This document shows, piece by piece, positions 1 to 8,631 of a stretch of DNA of 64,000 bases. The notes under the pieces are model-generated. The model was not told the DNA's origin and ran no database searches. It saw only the letters and a program-made list of their open reading frames with translations. Positions within the stretch are counted from its first letter, which is position 1. The number at the start of each line of letters is the position of its first letter. Both the position numbers and the translations under genes were made by a program. The DNA is from Candidatus Fermentibacterota bacterium (lineage in GTDB: Bacteria > Fermentibacterota > Fermentibacteria > Fermentibacterales > JCC-6): NCBI GenBank assembly GCA_014728175.1, contig WJMA01000010.1, positions 1 to 64,000 on the forward strand, in the 5' to 3' direction.

Positions 1-1
1 C

Positions 2-502
2 GAGATAGTGTCCGGGACCTCTGGTCCGTTCGAGCCGGGCACCGGCGTGTATTCGGGCACCGAGGGATGGCGTCAGGTCAACCTTACGATGTCCTCGCAG
101 TACGCCGGTCCTCGTCAGTTGCGCTGGGTGTTCGGAAGCGACGCCTCCGGTAATCGCGAGGGCTGGTACGTGGACGACGTGTCGGTGTCGGCGGAGACGG
201 GTGTCGGGGAGGAGCCCGGGATGGGCGTACACGCCGACCTCCGGGCCGAGGTCTTCCCCAATCCGTTCTCCGGCTCGGCCGAGTTCTCCCTGTACGTGCC
301 CTCATCCTCGGGTGCCCGGATAGAGATCTTCGACATGGCCGGAAGGCTGGTGCGGGAGCTCTCCTACACCGGTGGCGCGGGAGACGCCTCGGTGGTCTGG
401 AACGGAAACGACTCGTCCGGAAAGCCCGTATCGCCGGGGATGTACCTGGGACGGGTGAGTTGTGGGGATCGAACGGAGGCCCTGCGGCTGATCAAGCTCT
501 AG
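2..502 (+). CDS. 3' end of a secreted protein with a C-terminal FlgD-like / T9SS-type-A-like sorting domain (partial, continues upstream)
   Basis: Frame is open to the left edge. C-term VFPNPFSGSAEFSLYVPSSSGARIEIFDMAGRLVRELSYTGG...WNGNDSSGKPVSPGMYLGRVSCGDRTEALRLIKL matches the PNPF...V.I.D..GR.V......W.G.D..G..v..G.Y pattern. Confidence 0.75.
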   Translation, partial: EIVSGTSGPFEPGTGVYSGTEGWRQVNLTMSSQYAGPRQLRWVFGSDASGNREGWYVDDVSVSAETGVGEEPGMGVHADLRAEVFPNPFSGSAEFSLYVPSSSGARIEIFDMAGRLVRELSYTGGAGDASVVWNGNDSSGKPVSPGMYLGRVSCGDRTEALRLIKL

Positions 503-517
503 ATCCGAAATGCTGAT

Positions 518-550
518 GGGAGTGCCCCGGGGAATCTCGGGGCGCTTCCC
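518..550. terminator. Bidirectional hairpin between convergent genes
   Basis: GGGAGTGCCCCG..CGGGGCGCTTCCC, about a 12-bp imperfect stem directly between the stop of the left CDS (502) and the stop of the minus-strand GT2 (550). No clear T-tract. Confidence 0.5.
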
Positions 551-1494
551 TATTCCCGCTCCGGAGGATGGGTCTCCCTGACCAGGGGAGCGGACTTGTC
601 TTTCATTCGGACCACCATCTCCCCCAGCAGACCCAGCGATACGAACTGCAGGCCTACGATCAAGAGCAAAACGCCGAGGAGCAGAAGCGGCCTGTCGCCT
701 ATTCCCTCCCCGCCGAACCACAGTATGGTCAGGTACAGCAGTATCCCGAATCCCGCCACGCTGAGGACCGTGCCCACTCCCCCGAACAGGTGCAGGGGCC
801 TTACCGAGTATCGGTGGAGGAACAGCACCGTCAGGAGGTCGGCGTAGCCTCGAAAGAAGCGTGAGACCCCGTACTTGGTCTGGCCGTACTTCCGAGGCCT
901 GTGGTTGACGGCCTTCTCTCCCACCGCGAATCCGTTCTGGTAGGTGATTACCGGCGTGTACCTGTGCATCTCGCCGAACAGCCGGAGCGTCTTGGCGGCC
1001 TTAGCTCTGTATACCTTCAGCCCGCAGTTGAAGTCGTGCAGCCTTATCCTGGTGGTGAGCCTGACCGCCAGGTTGAACAGGCGTGACGGCACCTTCTTGG
1101 TCACCGGGTCGCGGCGCTTCTTTTTCCAGCCGCTTACCAGATCCAGGTCGTTCTCCCTCAAGTGCCGGATAAGGCGGGGAATCTCGGCGGGGTCGTCCTG
1201 CAGGTCCGCGTCTATGGTTGCTATGAGCTTTCCCCTGGCCCTGGCAAAGCCGGCGGAGAGAGCCGCAGCCTTGCCCTTGTTGGTTCCGAACCGGAGACAG
1301 ATAAGGGGGTATTCGTCGGAGAGGCCGCGCAGCACCTTCCAGGTATCGTCGGTGCTTCCGTCGTCTACCGCTATTACCTCGTAGCTGTGCTCGGAGAGCG
1401 CGGCCGCCGTCTCCCTCAACAGCTCGGAGAGGCTTTCGGACTCGTTGTAGGCGGGTACCACCACCGATACGTCGGGCCTGCTCGTATTGTCCAT
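550..1494 (-). CDS. Glycosyltransferase family 2 (dolichol-phosphate mannosyltransferase / undecaprenyl-phosphate glycosyltransferase-like) with C-terminal TM helices
   Basis: MDNTSRPDVSVVVPAYNESESL...EVIAVDDGSTDDTW...IATIDADLQDDPAEIPRLI; two hydrophobic C-terminal segments. ATG at 1494 chosen over the longer ORF. Confidence 0.85.
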   Translation of the reverse strand: MDNTSRPDVSVVVPAYNESESLSELLRETAAALSEHSYEVIAVDDGSTDDTWKVLRGLSDEYPLICLRFGTNKGKAAALSAGFARARGKLIATIDADLQDDPAEIPRLIRHLRENDLDLVSGWKKKRRDPVTKKVPSRLFNLAVRLTTRIRLHDFNCGLKVYRAKAAKTLRLFGEMHRYTPVITYQNGFAVGEKAVNHRPRKYGQTKYGVSRFFRGYADLLTVLFLHRYSVRPLHLFGGVGTVLSVAGFGILLYLTILWFGGEGIGDRPLLLLGVLLLIVGLQFVSLGLLGEMVVRMKDKSAPLVRETHPPERE

Positions 1495-1526
1495 GGATCG
1501 AAGATTCTGAGGGGGCGGAGCGCTTG

Positions 1527-2300
1527 TCAACTCTCCGCGCCTTCTTCTTCGCGGTAATCCAAGCAGCAGCTGTCGGAAAGCCTGCCGTCCACGTACAGCT
1601 GCAGCTCGCCTTTCTGGAGGAGGGCGTAGGAGAAGCTCTTGAGCCAGTCGCCCAGCGAGAGATGACAGCCATCTGGCAGCCTTCTCAGCATCGGTACGTG
1701 GGTATGTGCGGTCACCACCAGATCGACGTCGGACAGCATCGACTGCGCCCAACTAGCCAGTCCGGCGGGTAGGCCTTCGCAGTCTTTCCGGAGGAATCTC
1801 CGGCTGGTTCCGGAGAAGGACCTGGCCAGAGGAGCGCTCAGGTCGGGATGCAGCAGATAGAACAGGACCCTGCTCAGCGGCGACCTTATTATCGGCCTCA
1901 GAAGGAGCTTGTAGCCCAGGTCTCCCCTGCCCAGGGCGTCACCGTGCGAAAGCAATACGTCCAGGCCGTTCATTTCGGTTTTGACGTACTTCCTGTCGTG
2001 GATCTCCGATCCGGTTATCCTGCGGAAGCGCTCGCCCGCCCATGCGTCGTGGTTGCCCGGCAGGAAGTGGACGCACCATCCGGAGTCGGTAAGGTCCCTG
2101 AGAGCCTGTAGGATTCGATGGTATCCGTCCGGGATTACCGACCTGTACTCGAACCAGAACTCGAAAAGGTCCCCCAGGACCCACAGATAACCCGGCTCCT
2201 CCCCGGTCAGGTCTCGCAGGAAGCTCAGCAGCCTTTCCCTGCCCGGATGGGGCTCGGGCTCGGGAAACAGATGCGCGTCTGCGATCATGTAGTACCTCAC
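1527..2300 (-). CDS. lpxH: UDP-2,3-diacylglucosamine diphosphatase-like metallophosphoesterase
   Basis: MRYYMIADAHLF...LGDLFEFWFEYRS...FLPGNHDAW...LLSHGD...VTAHTHVPM metallophosphatase motifs, LpxH/LpxH2-like. Confidence 0.75.
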   Translation of the reverse strand: MRYYMIADAHLFPEPEPHPGRERLLSFLRDLTGEEPGYLWVLGDLFEFWFEYRSVIPDGYHRILQALRDLTDSGWCVHFLPGNHDAWAGERFRRITGSEIHDRKYVKTEMNGLDVLLSHGDALGRGDLGYKLLLRPIIRSPLSRVLFYLLHPDLSAPLARSFSGTSRRFLRKDCEGLPAGLASWAQSMLSDVDLVVTAHTHVPMLRRLPDGCHLSLGDWLKSFSYALLQKGELQLYVDGRLSDSCCLDYREEEGAES

Positions 2301-2815
2301 GGGGGGACCATCCCGACCTCTCTCAGAATTCTGCGGGGGCTTCCGTAGCCGGCACTTCGCAGCTCTTCTTCCATCGTGACGAGTGCCGAGAGGGGAAGAA
2401 CCCCGGAAGAGAGATGTTTCTGAAGGATCGCGTCTCCCAGGTAGACGGGAAGCGACAACCCCAGATCGTTAACCACACGTTGTGCCTCGTTCCTTACCGC
2501 TTCGTCGAACTGCACCGGTATCACCCTCACCACGCTGTCGTTACGAATCCTATCCAGTTGCCGTAGATCGTTCTCCATGTCCGGGTGGCCGGCCAGAGGG
2601 AGCCAATGGTAAAGCAGCAGCATGGAGTCCCGGCGTACCGAGACGGTGTCTCCGGGAGGAGAGATGAGCGTGCCCGGAATTTCCATGACCGGCGGCGGCG
2701 TTGGCTGGGATGGAGCGGGTGGTTCGATCCGGTCGCAGGAGAGGGCGAAAAGCAGGGTTAGAGACGATGCGATGGCATAGGCAGCCGTTGCCGGCCCTGG
2801 TTGGAGTTGCCTCAT
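2297..2815 (-). CDS. Putative lipoprotein with thioredoxin/TlpA-like fold lacking CxxC
   Basis: Lipobox-like SLTLLFALSC; thioredoxin-like pattern LLLYHWLPLAGHPDMENDLRQLDRI...VIPVQFDE...LGLSLPVYLGD...LPLSALV. Confidence 0.5.
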   Translation of the reverse strand: MRQLQPGPATAAYAIASSLTLLFALSCDRIEPPAPSQPTPPPVMEIPGTLISPPGDTVSVRRDSMLLLYHWLPLAGHPDMENDLRQLDRIRNDSVVRVIPVQFDEAVRNEAQRVVNDLGLSLPVYLGDAILQKHLSSGVLPLSALVTMEEELRSAGYGSPRRILREVGMVPP

Positions 2816-2831
2816 TCAGTGGTGCTCGGAA

Positions 2832-3083
2832 CTATTCGCTGGTTTTCATCAGGATGCTGTCCCGGAGCTCCTGAGGCGCGGTCATCTTCAAAAGATTGCG
2901 TACCCTGGAACGGAAGCCGTGCATGTTGGACACACAGGCTCTGCAGCTCTCGCAGCTCTGTAGGTGGTTCTCTATGCGTTCGGCGTCGGAGCTGTTCAGC
3001 TCGCCCGAGACGAAATCGTGAAGGTTATCACGTACGAAGGAGCAACTCAAGACCCCAACTCCCCCTCCCCCTCGAGATACCAT
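2832..3083 (-). CDS. Zinc-finger anti-sigma factor (ZAS, RsrA-like), soluble
   Basis: C14-x25-H40-x3-C44-x2-C47 (HLQSCESC) motif, 83 aa, no TM. Overlaps the 3' end of the ECF sigma gene. Confidence 0.75.
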   Translation of the reverse strand: MVSRGGGGVGVLSCSFVRDNLHDFVSGELNSSDAERIENHLQSCESCRACVSNMHGFRSRVRNLLKMTAPQELRDSILMKTSE

Positions 3084-3622
3084 TTCTCCAGCAGCTCTCT
3101 CAATCTTGCTCTACCCCTATGGATCCTGGAGCGGACCGTTCCTATGGGTATGTCCAGTATCTCCGCTATCTCCTTGTACGAGAATCCTTCTACGTCACAC
3201 AAAACCACGGCGCTCCTGAAGGTCTCGGGTAACAGCGCCAGTCCTTCCTCTATGTTCTCCGCCAGCAGATCGTTGAGGAACTTGTCGTACGGATCGGGCC
3301 CAAATCTGAGCAACTGGGGAACATCTTCCCTCGGTAACTCGTCCACCCAATCACACGGTACCTCGGTCGGCCTTCTCTTGGTCGATCTGCGCTGGTTGAG
3401 AAAGGTGTTCCTTAGTATCGCAAACAGCCATGCTTTGGCATTTGTTCCCAGCGTGTACTGTTTCCAGGCTTTGAAGGCCCTGGCATACGTTTCTTGAACA
3501 AGGTCGCAGGCGTCCTCGGGGTTCCTGGTGAGGTGCAGGGCATAGCCGTAGAGGCCGTTGAGGAACTGCAGAACCTCTTCCTCGAACCTTTCCTTGTCCG
3601 TCTTGTGGGATTCTGACGCCAT
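3047..3622 (-). CDS. ECF-type RNA polymerase sigma factor (SigH/SigR/RpoE-like)
   Basis: Region 2 YGYALHLTRNPEDACDLVQETYARAFKAW and region 4 LPETFRSAVVLCDVEGFSYKEIAEILDIPIGTVRSRIHRGRARLRELL. Confidence 0.93.
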   Translation of the reverse strand: MASESHKTDKERFEEEVLQFLNGLYGYALHLTRNPEDACDLVQETYARAFKAWKQYTLGTNAKAWLFAILRNTFLNQRRSTKRRPTEVPCDWVDELPREDVPQLLRFGPDPYDKFLNDLLAENIEEGLALLPETFRSAVVLCDVEGFSYKEIAEILDIPIGTVRSRIHRGRARLRELLEKWYLEGEGELGS

Positions 3623-3777
3623 AGCCTCCCCTGGTTTGTGCTAGTCTACGAACGCCGAGTGGGCCGGGCAAGAGCGGATTGGCGACCGATGCCCTTAAGG
3701 GCCGGTACGACGCAGGGATCGAGTTATTGCATTTCATACCATAAGTTGTGGCTAAGCAATGGATTCTGCACTAGATA

Positions 3778-3806
3778 TTGACATGACCCTGGGCCGGCCG
3801 TACGTT
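3778..3806 (+). promoter_or_regulatory. Putative sigma70-type promoter of nrdJ
   Basis: TTGACA (3778-3783) - 17 nt - TACGTT (3801-3806). The -10 is weak. Followed by IR GCGCAGT(3814-3820)/ACTGCGC(3839-3845). Confidence 0.4.
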
Positions 3807-3872
3807 CGAGTCGGCGCAGTTAGCCAAGTTCTATTTCTACTGCGCATGCATCGTATGGGGGTTTTCAAATAG

Positions 3873-6230
3873 ATGTCTGAGGTTCGCAAGGACCTGTTCT
3901 CGGAGATCGAGCCCGAGGTCTCCGAAGAGCTGGTCAAGCCCGAGTACTCGTCCAACGCCGTCACAGTCCTGCAGAAGAGGTACCTGCGGAGGTCGCCCGG
4001 GGGCGAGATTCTGGAAGCGCCCGAGGATATGCTGTGGAGAGTTGCCACCAGCGTCGCCGATTCCGAGAGCAACTTCGGCAAGGACCCCCACAAGACCGCT
4101 GTGATGTTCTACAACATGATGGCCAAGAAGGAATTCCTGCCCAATTCCCCCACCCTGATGAACGCCGGCAGGGAGCTGGGGCAGCTATCGGCCTGTTTCG
4201 TCCTCCCGGTGGAGGATGACATGGAGAGTATCTTCGAAGCGGTGAAGAACACCGCCCTGATACACAAGAGCGGGGGGGGAACGGGCTTCTCCTTCTCCCG
4301 GGTAAGGCCCAAGGACGACACTGTGCTCTCCACCAAGGGAGTGTCCAGCGGACCGCTGTCCTTCATGACCGTATTTGACAAGGCCACGGAGACCGTGAAG
4401 CAGGGCGGCGTAAGGCGGGGTGCAAACATGGCCGTTCTCAGGGTGGATCACCCCGATATAGAGAGTTTCATCAACACCAAGACCGACATGAGCCGCTTCA
4501 ACAACTTCAACCTCTCCGTGGCGGTCACCGAAGACTTCATGGATTCGCTGGAGCGGGGCGAGAGCTACGATCTGATAAACCCCCGTACCGGCAAACCCGT
4601 CGGCTCGATGGATGCCCGGGAGGTGTTCGGAAGCATAGTAGACGCGGCGTGGGAATCGGGCGAGCCGGGGCTGATCTTCATAGACAGGGTCAACGATGCC
4701 AACCCCACCCCCCACGTGGGAAGGATAGAGGCGACCAATCCCTGCGGAGAACAGCCCCTTCTTCCCTACGAGGCCTGCAACCTGGGGTCGATAAACGTAT
4801 CCCGAATGATCAAGGGGCAGCCCGGGCAGGGCTGCCAGGTGGACTGGGCCAAGCTGGGGAGAACCGTCCGTCAGGCGGTCAGGTTCCTGGACGACGTGAT
4901 CGAGGTGAACAGGTATCCGTTGGAGCAGATAGAGGCCATGGTCTCCGCCAACAGGAAGGTAGGCCTGGGGGTGATGGGATTCGCCGACCTGCTCTTCAAG
5001 CTCCGGATCCCCTACGACTCGGAGGAAGCGCTGGCCCTGGCCGAGGACCTGATGAGCTTCATCGCCGATCGGGGCAGGCAGGCGACCACCGATCTGGCGA
5101 AGGAGAGGGGCCCCTTTCCCAACTTCCCCGGCAGCGTGTACGACAGGCAAGGTCTGCCGGAGATGAGGAACGCCACCGTGACCACCATCGCCCCGACCGG
5201 TTCCATCAGCATCATAGGGAGTTGCTCCAGCGGAGTGGAGCCGGTCTTCGCTCTGGCTTTCGTGCGCCGTAACCTCCTCGACGAGGGTGACGAGCTCCAG
5301 GAGGTGGTCCCCGACTTCGAGCAGGTGGCGCGGGAGGAAGGATTCTTCACCGAGGAGATAATAGAGAAGGTCGTGGAGAACGGATCTTGCCAGGGCATGG
5401 ACGGGGTTCCCGAGGAGGTGCAGAGGGTATTCGTAACCGCCCACGATATAGAGCCCACATGGCACGTACGGATGCAGGCGGCCTTTCAGAAGTACACCGA
5501 CAACGCTGTGTCCAAGACCGTGAACCTTCCCCGGGAGGCAACCAGGGCCGACGTGGGAGAGGTTTACAAGCTGGCCCGGAAGCTGGGCTGCAAGGGCGTA
5601 ACGGTGTACCGTGACGGAAGCCGGGACAAGCAGGTTCTCAACAAGACGAGCAGCGCCCCGGACGTGGAAGTCGAGGCTTCCAGGGAGAGCGGTCCTCCGG
5701 CGGTTCCCCGCTCCAGGCCGGAGGTCACCTCCGGGGTCACCAGAAGGATCCGCACCGGTTGCGGAAACCTCTACGTAACCATCAACAGCGACAAGAACGG
5801 CCCGGTGGAGCTGTTCACCCAGATGGGCAAGGCGGGAGGATGCGCCGCCAGCCAGGCGGAAGCCATAAGCAGATTGGTGTCGCTGGCCCTGAGGTCGAAC
5901 ATACCGGTCGAGGACATATGCAGACAGCTGAAGGGAATAAGCTGTCACCGGGTGGTGTGGCAGGGAGGCAGCAGGATACTGTCCTGCTCCGACGCCATAG
6001 GAAAGGCCCTGGAGTGGCACACCGGGCAGAGAACGAACGGCCTGGTAACCACCGCCAGGGAGTCGGAGAATCATCAGGAGAAGGAAGAGGAAGTCGCGAA
6101 ACCCGAGGGAGACCACGACGAGGTTCTGGAGAACCTTGCCGGTGCCTGTCCCAATTGCGGCGGTCCGCTTAAGTACGAGTCCGGATGCGTCTCCTGCGCT
6201 CTGAACTGCGGCTACAGCGAATGCGGATAG
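3873..6230 (+). CDS. nrdJ: Vitamin B12-dependent (class II) ribonucleoside-diphosphate reductase
   Basis: [45 protein letters not shown]-terminal GCANLYVTIN-like TSCG domain and Cys-rich tail [27 protein letters not shown]. Confidence 0.93.
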   Translation: MSEVRKDLFSEIEPEVSEELVKPEYSSNAVTVLQKRYLRRSPGGEILEAPEDMLWRVATSVADSESNFGKDPHKTAVMFYNMMAKKEFLPNSPTLMNAGRELGQLSACFVLPVEDDMESIFEAVKNTALIHKSGGGTGFSFSRVRPKDDTVLSTKGVSSGPLSFMTVFDKATETVKQGGVRRGANMAVLRVDHPDIESFINTKTDMSRFNNFNLSVAVTEDFMDSLERGESYDLINPRTGKPVGSMDAREVFGSIVDAAWESGEPGLIFIDRVNDANPTPHVGRIEATNPCGEQPLLPYEACNLGSINVSRMIKGQPGQGCQVDWAKLGRTVRQAVRFLDDVIEVNRYPLEQIEAMVSANRKVGLGVMGFADLLFKLRIPYDSEEALALAEDLMSFIADRGRQATTDLAKERGPFPNFPGSVYDRQGLPEMRNATVTTIAPTGSISIIGSCSSGVEPVFALAFVRRNLLDEGDELQEVVPDFEQVAREEGFFTEEIIEKVVENGSCQGMDGVPEEVQRVFVTAHDIEPTWHVRMQAAFQKYTDNAVSKTVNLPREATRADVGEVYKLARKLGCKGVTVYRDGSRDKQVLNKTSSAPDVEVEASRESGPPAVPRSRPEVTSGVTRRIRTGCGNLYVTINSDKNGPVELFTQMGKAGGCAASQAEAISRLVSLALRSNIPVEDICRQLKGISCHRVVWQGGSRILSCSDAIGKALEWHTGQRTNGLVTTARESENHQEKEEEVAKPEGDHDEVLENLAGACPNCGGPLKYESGCVSCALNCGYSECG

Positions 6231-6245
6231 GGGCTGCGGCTCCTA
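6228..6245. terminator. Convergent-gene hairpin containing both stop codons
   Basis: TAGGGGC-TGCG-GCTCCTA, 7-bp stem with one G:U and a UNCG-type loop (C-UGCG-G). Stem contains the nrdJ TAG and the reverse-strand TAG of the PC4 gene. Confidence 0.45.
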
Positions 6246-6467
6246 GTCGCTCGATTCGCTCAACGACTCCAGAGCCTCGTCGACCGCCTCCCGTACCGTT
6301 CTCATCATCTCCGGACTGAGGGTGATACCTTTTTTGGTAGGCTTCCAGTTGCCCTCGCCGTCCATGTAGAACAATCTTACGTCTATGTACTGCCTGCCAC
6401 GGAACTCCGTGAGAGAGACTCGTACGATGTCCTCGCCCTTCTCGAGCTCTGTGATGGTCTTCTCCAT
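6243..6467 (-). CDS. PC4/p15-family transcriptional coactivator-like ssDNA-binding protein
   Basis: VSLTEFRGRQYIDVRLFYMDGEGNWKPTKKGITLSPEMMRTVREAVDEAL matches the PC4 core pattern. Confidence 0.85.
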   Translation of the reverse strand: MEKTITELEKGEDIVRVSLTEFRGRQYIDVRLFYMDGEGNWKPTKKGITLSPEMMRTVREAVDEALESLSESSD

Positions 6468-6563
6468 GTCGTCCCCCCGTATCTGAATGGGGTTTTCCCG
6501 TTCCCGGTCTCGATGTTCGGCAAGTCATAAGACAGAACGGGGCCGCGTCAAGGTCCGGGGGGC

Positions 6564-6947
6564 TCAGTCCTCGGTGGAGAAACGCATGGGCAGCAGCTCG
6601 TGCAGGGTGTGCTCCTCCACCGTGCCGTCGGGGCCGACTATGCTTACGATGAGCTCTGCCGGGCACAGCTCGGAGAGGGTTTGCAGGCAGGCTCCGCAGG
6701 GAACGGGCTTGGCGTCCGGAGAGTATATGAGGAGGTTAGTGAACCGGCGGGCTCCATCGGTAACCGCGGCGGCCAGAGCGGACCTTTCGGCGCAGATGGT
6801 TAGGCCGTAGGAGGAGTTCTCTATGTTCACCCCGGTGTAGACTTTTCCGAAGTCGTCCTCCAGCGCGGCGGAGACCCTTACTCCCGAGTACGGCGAGTAG
6901 CTGTTCTCGATCCTGTCTTTGGCGGCCTTCATCAACCTGTCGCTCAA
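6564..6947 (-). CDS. cdd: Cytidine deaminase
   Basis: YSPYSGVRVSAAL...GVNIENSSYGLTICAERSAL...PCGACLQTLSE. Confidence 0.93.
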   Translation of the reverse strand: MSDRLMKAAKDRIENSYSPYSGVRVSAALEDDFGKVYTGVNIENSSYGLTICAERSALAAAVTDGARRFTNLLIYSPDAKPVPCGACLQTLSELCPAELIVSIVGPDGTVEEHTLHELLPMRFSTED

Positions 6948-8113
6948 ACCTCACCTCCGATGAGGGGGTCTCCCGGGAACCGCTCCCTCAAACCGAGATG
7001 GCCGGCGAACGTGCAAGCCACGTCGGAGAAAGTTCTCCTGGTTCGGAGATCGGCCACGGGACCCCGGCTTTGGTACATCAGCAGCGGGACGTACTCCCTG
7101 GAGTGGTCGGTGCTTTCCGTGGTCGGGTCGTTTCCGTGATCCGCCGTAACTACGAAGATGTCGCATTCACTCAACAGACTCAACATGGTAGGGAAATGGG
7201 CGTCAGCCTCTTCCAAGGCCTCGGCGAAACCCCGTGGATCGTTGCGGTGCCCGTACCTGCTGTCGAAGTCGCACAGGTTGGCGAATATCATTCCGGAGGC
7301 CACGTCCGCCATCTGCCCTTCCAGGGCCCCCAACCCCTCCGCGTTGTTGGCCACGTGAACCGTCTCGATGTTGCGGTGGGCGAAGAGGTCGTCCACCTTG
7401 CCCACGCCGGTTCGGGGAATACCGGCCTCTTCCAGAGCGTCCAGAAGGGTTCGACCCGTAGGCGGTAGCGAGAAATCCCTCCTGCGGGCGGTTCTGCGAT
7501 AGTTTCCCGGCCGTCCCTGGAAGGGCCTGGCTATAACCCTTGCCACCCCGTGCTCCGGGGGGGCGAGGATATCCCTGGCGATTGAGCAGTAACGGTAAAG
7601 ATCGTCCGGAGGTACGATATCCTCGTGGGCGGCGATCTGGAAGACGCTGTCGGCCGACGTGTACACGATAAGCGCTTCCGTACGCCGCTGCTCCTCTCCC
7701 AGCTTCTCTATTATCTCCGTTCCCGAGGCCGGTCGGTTGCATATGACCTTGCGTCCCGTGCGCCGCTCGAACGATTCGATGATATCCCGAGGAAAGCCTT
7801 CCGGGTAAGTGGGGAAGGGCTCGGACCTCACAAGGCCCATCAGCTCCCAATGCCCGGTGGTGGAGTCCTTGCCCCGAGACCGCTCGGCCATCCTGCCGTA
7901 ACTGGCCAGCGGCCACTCCACCGGGGGGACTCCCTCTATCCGATGGAGGTTCCCCAGACCCATGGAGGTCAGGTTGGGCAGGCTCAATCCCCCCACCTCC
8001 CGGGAGAGGTTGCCCAGGGTATCGCTGCCCCGGTCGCCGTACTCCCCGGCGTCGGGAAGCTCTCCCACTCCCACCCCGTCCAGGACCAGAAGAATGGCCC
8101 GGGGGCCGGTCAA
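6944..8113 (-). CDS. deoB: Phosphopentomutase
   Basis: ILLVLDGVGVGELPDAGEYGDRGSDTLGN...GKDSTTGHWELMG...TADHGNDPTTESTDHSREYVPLL. Confidence 0.93.
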   Translation of the reverse strand: MTGPRAILLVLDGVGVGELPDAGEYGDRGSDTLGNLSREVGGLSLPNLTSMGLGNLHRIEGVPPVEWPLASYGRMAERSRGKDSTTGHWELMGLVRSEPFPTYPEGFPRDIIESFERRTGRKVICNRPASGTEIIEKLGEEQRRTEALIVYTSADSVFQIAAHEDIVPPDDLYRYCSIARDILAPPEHGVARVIARPFQGRPGNYRRTARRRDFSLPPTGRTLLDALEEAGIPRTGVGKVDDLFAHRNIETVHVANNAEGLGALEGQMADVASGMIFANLCDFDSRYGHRNDPRGFAEALEEADAHFPTMLSLLSECDIFVVTADHGNDPTTESTDHSREYVPLLMYQSRGPVADLRTRRTFSDVACTFAGHLGLRERFPGDPLIGGEV

Positions 8114-8619
8114 AGCGACCTCTCGACATGCAGCATGGCCCTGAGCTTGTCGTTGGCGTTCCTCAGCCTTCTGGAGAGTACCTCTGCGAACTTCCTGACG
8201 ATCTGGAAGCCCAGGTCCGGACGCTCATCGAAAACCTCCAGTAACTCGTCATGGCTGAATACGGCCAGTTCGGTGGTCTGGTGGGCGTACACGGAAGCGC
8301 TCCTGGACATCTTGTCCAGCAGCGCCATCTCCCCGAAGAACTCCCCCTTGCCCATGAACCCTATCACCTGCTCATAGTTCTCCGGCATGCGCTTGGTTAC
8401 CCTTACCCTGCCCGAGAGAATCAGGAAGAGGTCCGCTCCCACGTCCTCCTCGCTCAACACCATCTCGCCCGGGCCATAGTTCTCGTAGCGGGCCATGCTT
8501 CTGAACAGGCTCAGTTCTTCCGAGCGCAGACCCTCGAACAGGTAGGCGGTCCTGAATACGTCCTTGCCTTCCAGCGTTGGCAAAACCGCTCCTTTCCCCG
8601 GGGCCGGTAGAGGTTCCAC
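8110..8619 (-). CDS. Stand-alone cyclic nucleotide-binding (CAP_ED) domain protein
   Basis: LFLILSGRVRVTK...GEFFGEMALLDKMSRSASVYAHQTTELAVFSHDELLEVF; phosphate-binding cassette with Arg intact, no HTH C-terminal domain. Confidence 0.85.
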   Translation of the reverse strand: MEPLPAPGKGAVLPTLEGKDVFRTAYLFEGLRSEELSLFRSMARYENYGPGEMVLSEEDVGADLFLILSGRVRVTKRMPENYEQVIGFMGKGEFFGEMALLDKMSRSASVYAHQTTELAVFSHDELLEVFDERPDLGFQIVRKFAEVLSRRLRNANDKLRAMLHVERSL

Positions 8620-8631
8620 CCCGGATTCCGG

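Noticed and set aside
3623-3872. Cobalamin riboswitch upstream of B12-dependent nrdJ
   Set aside because: No recognisable B12-box (GCCACTG) core seen in this orientation; only a simple hairpin.
4185-6116. 643-aa ORF antisense to nrdJ
   Set aside because: Lies opposite a strongly conserved gene. Low-complexity His/Gly/Leu-rich composition is typical of high-GC antisense frames.
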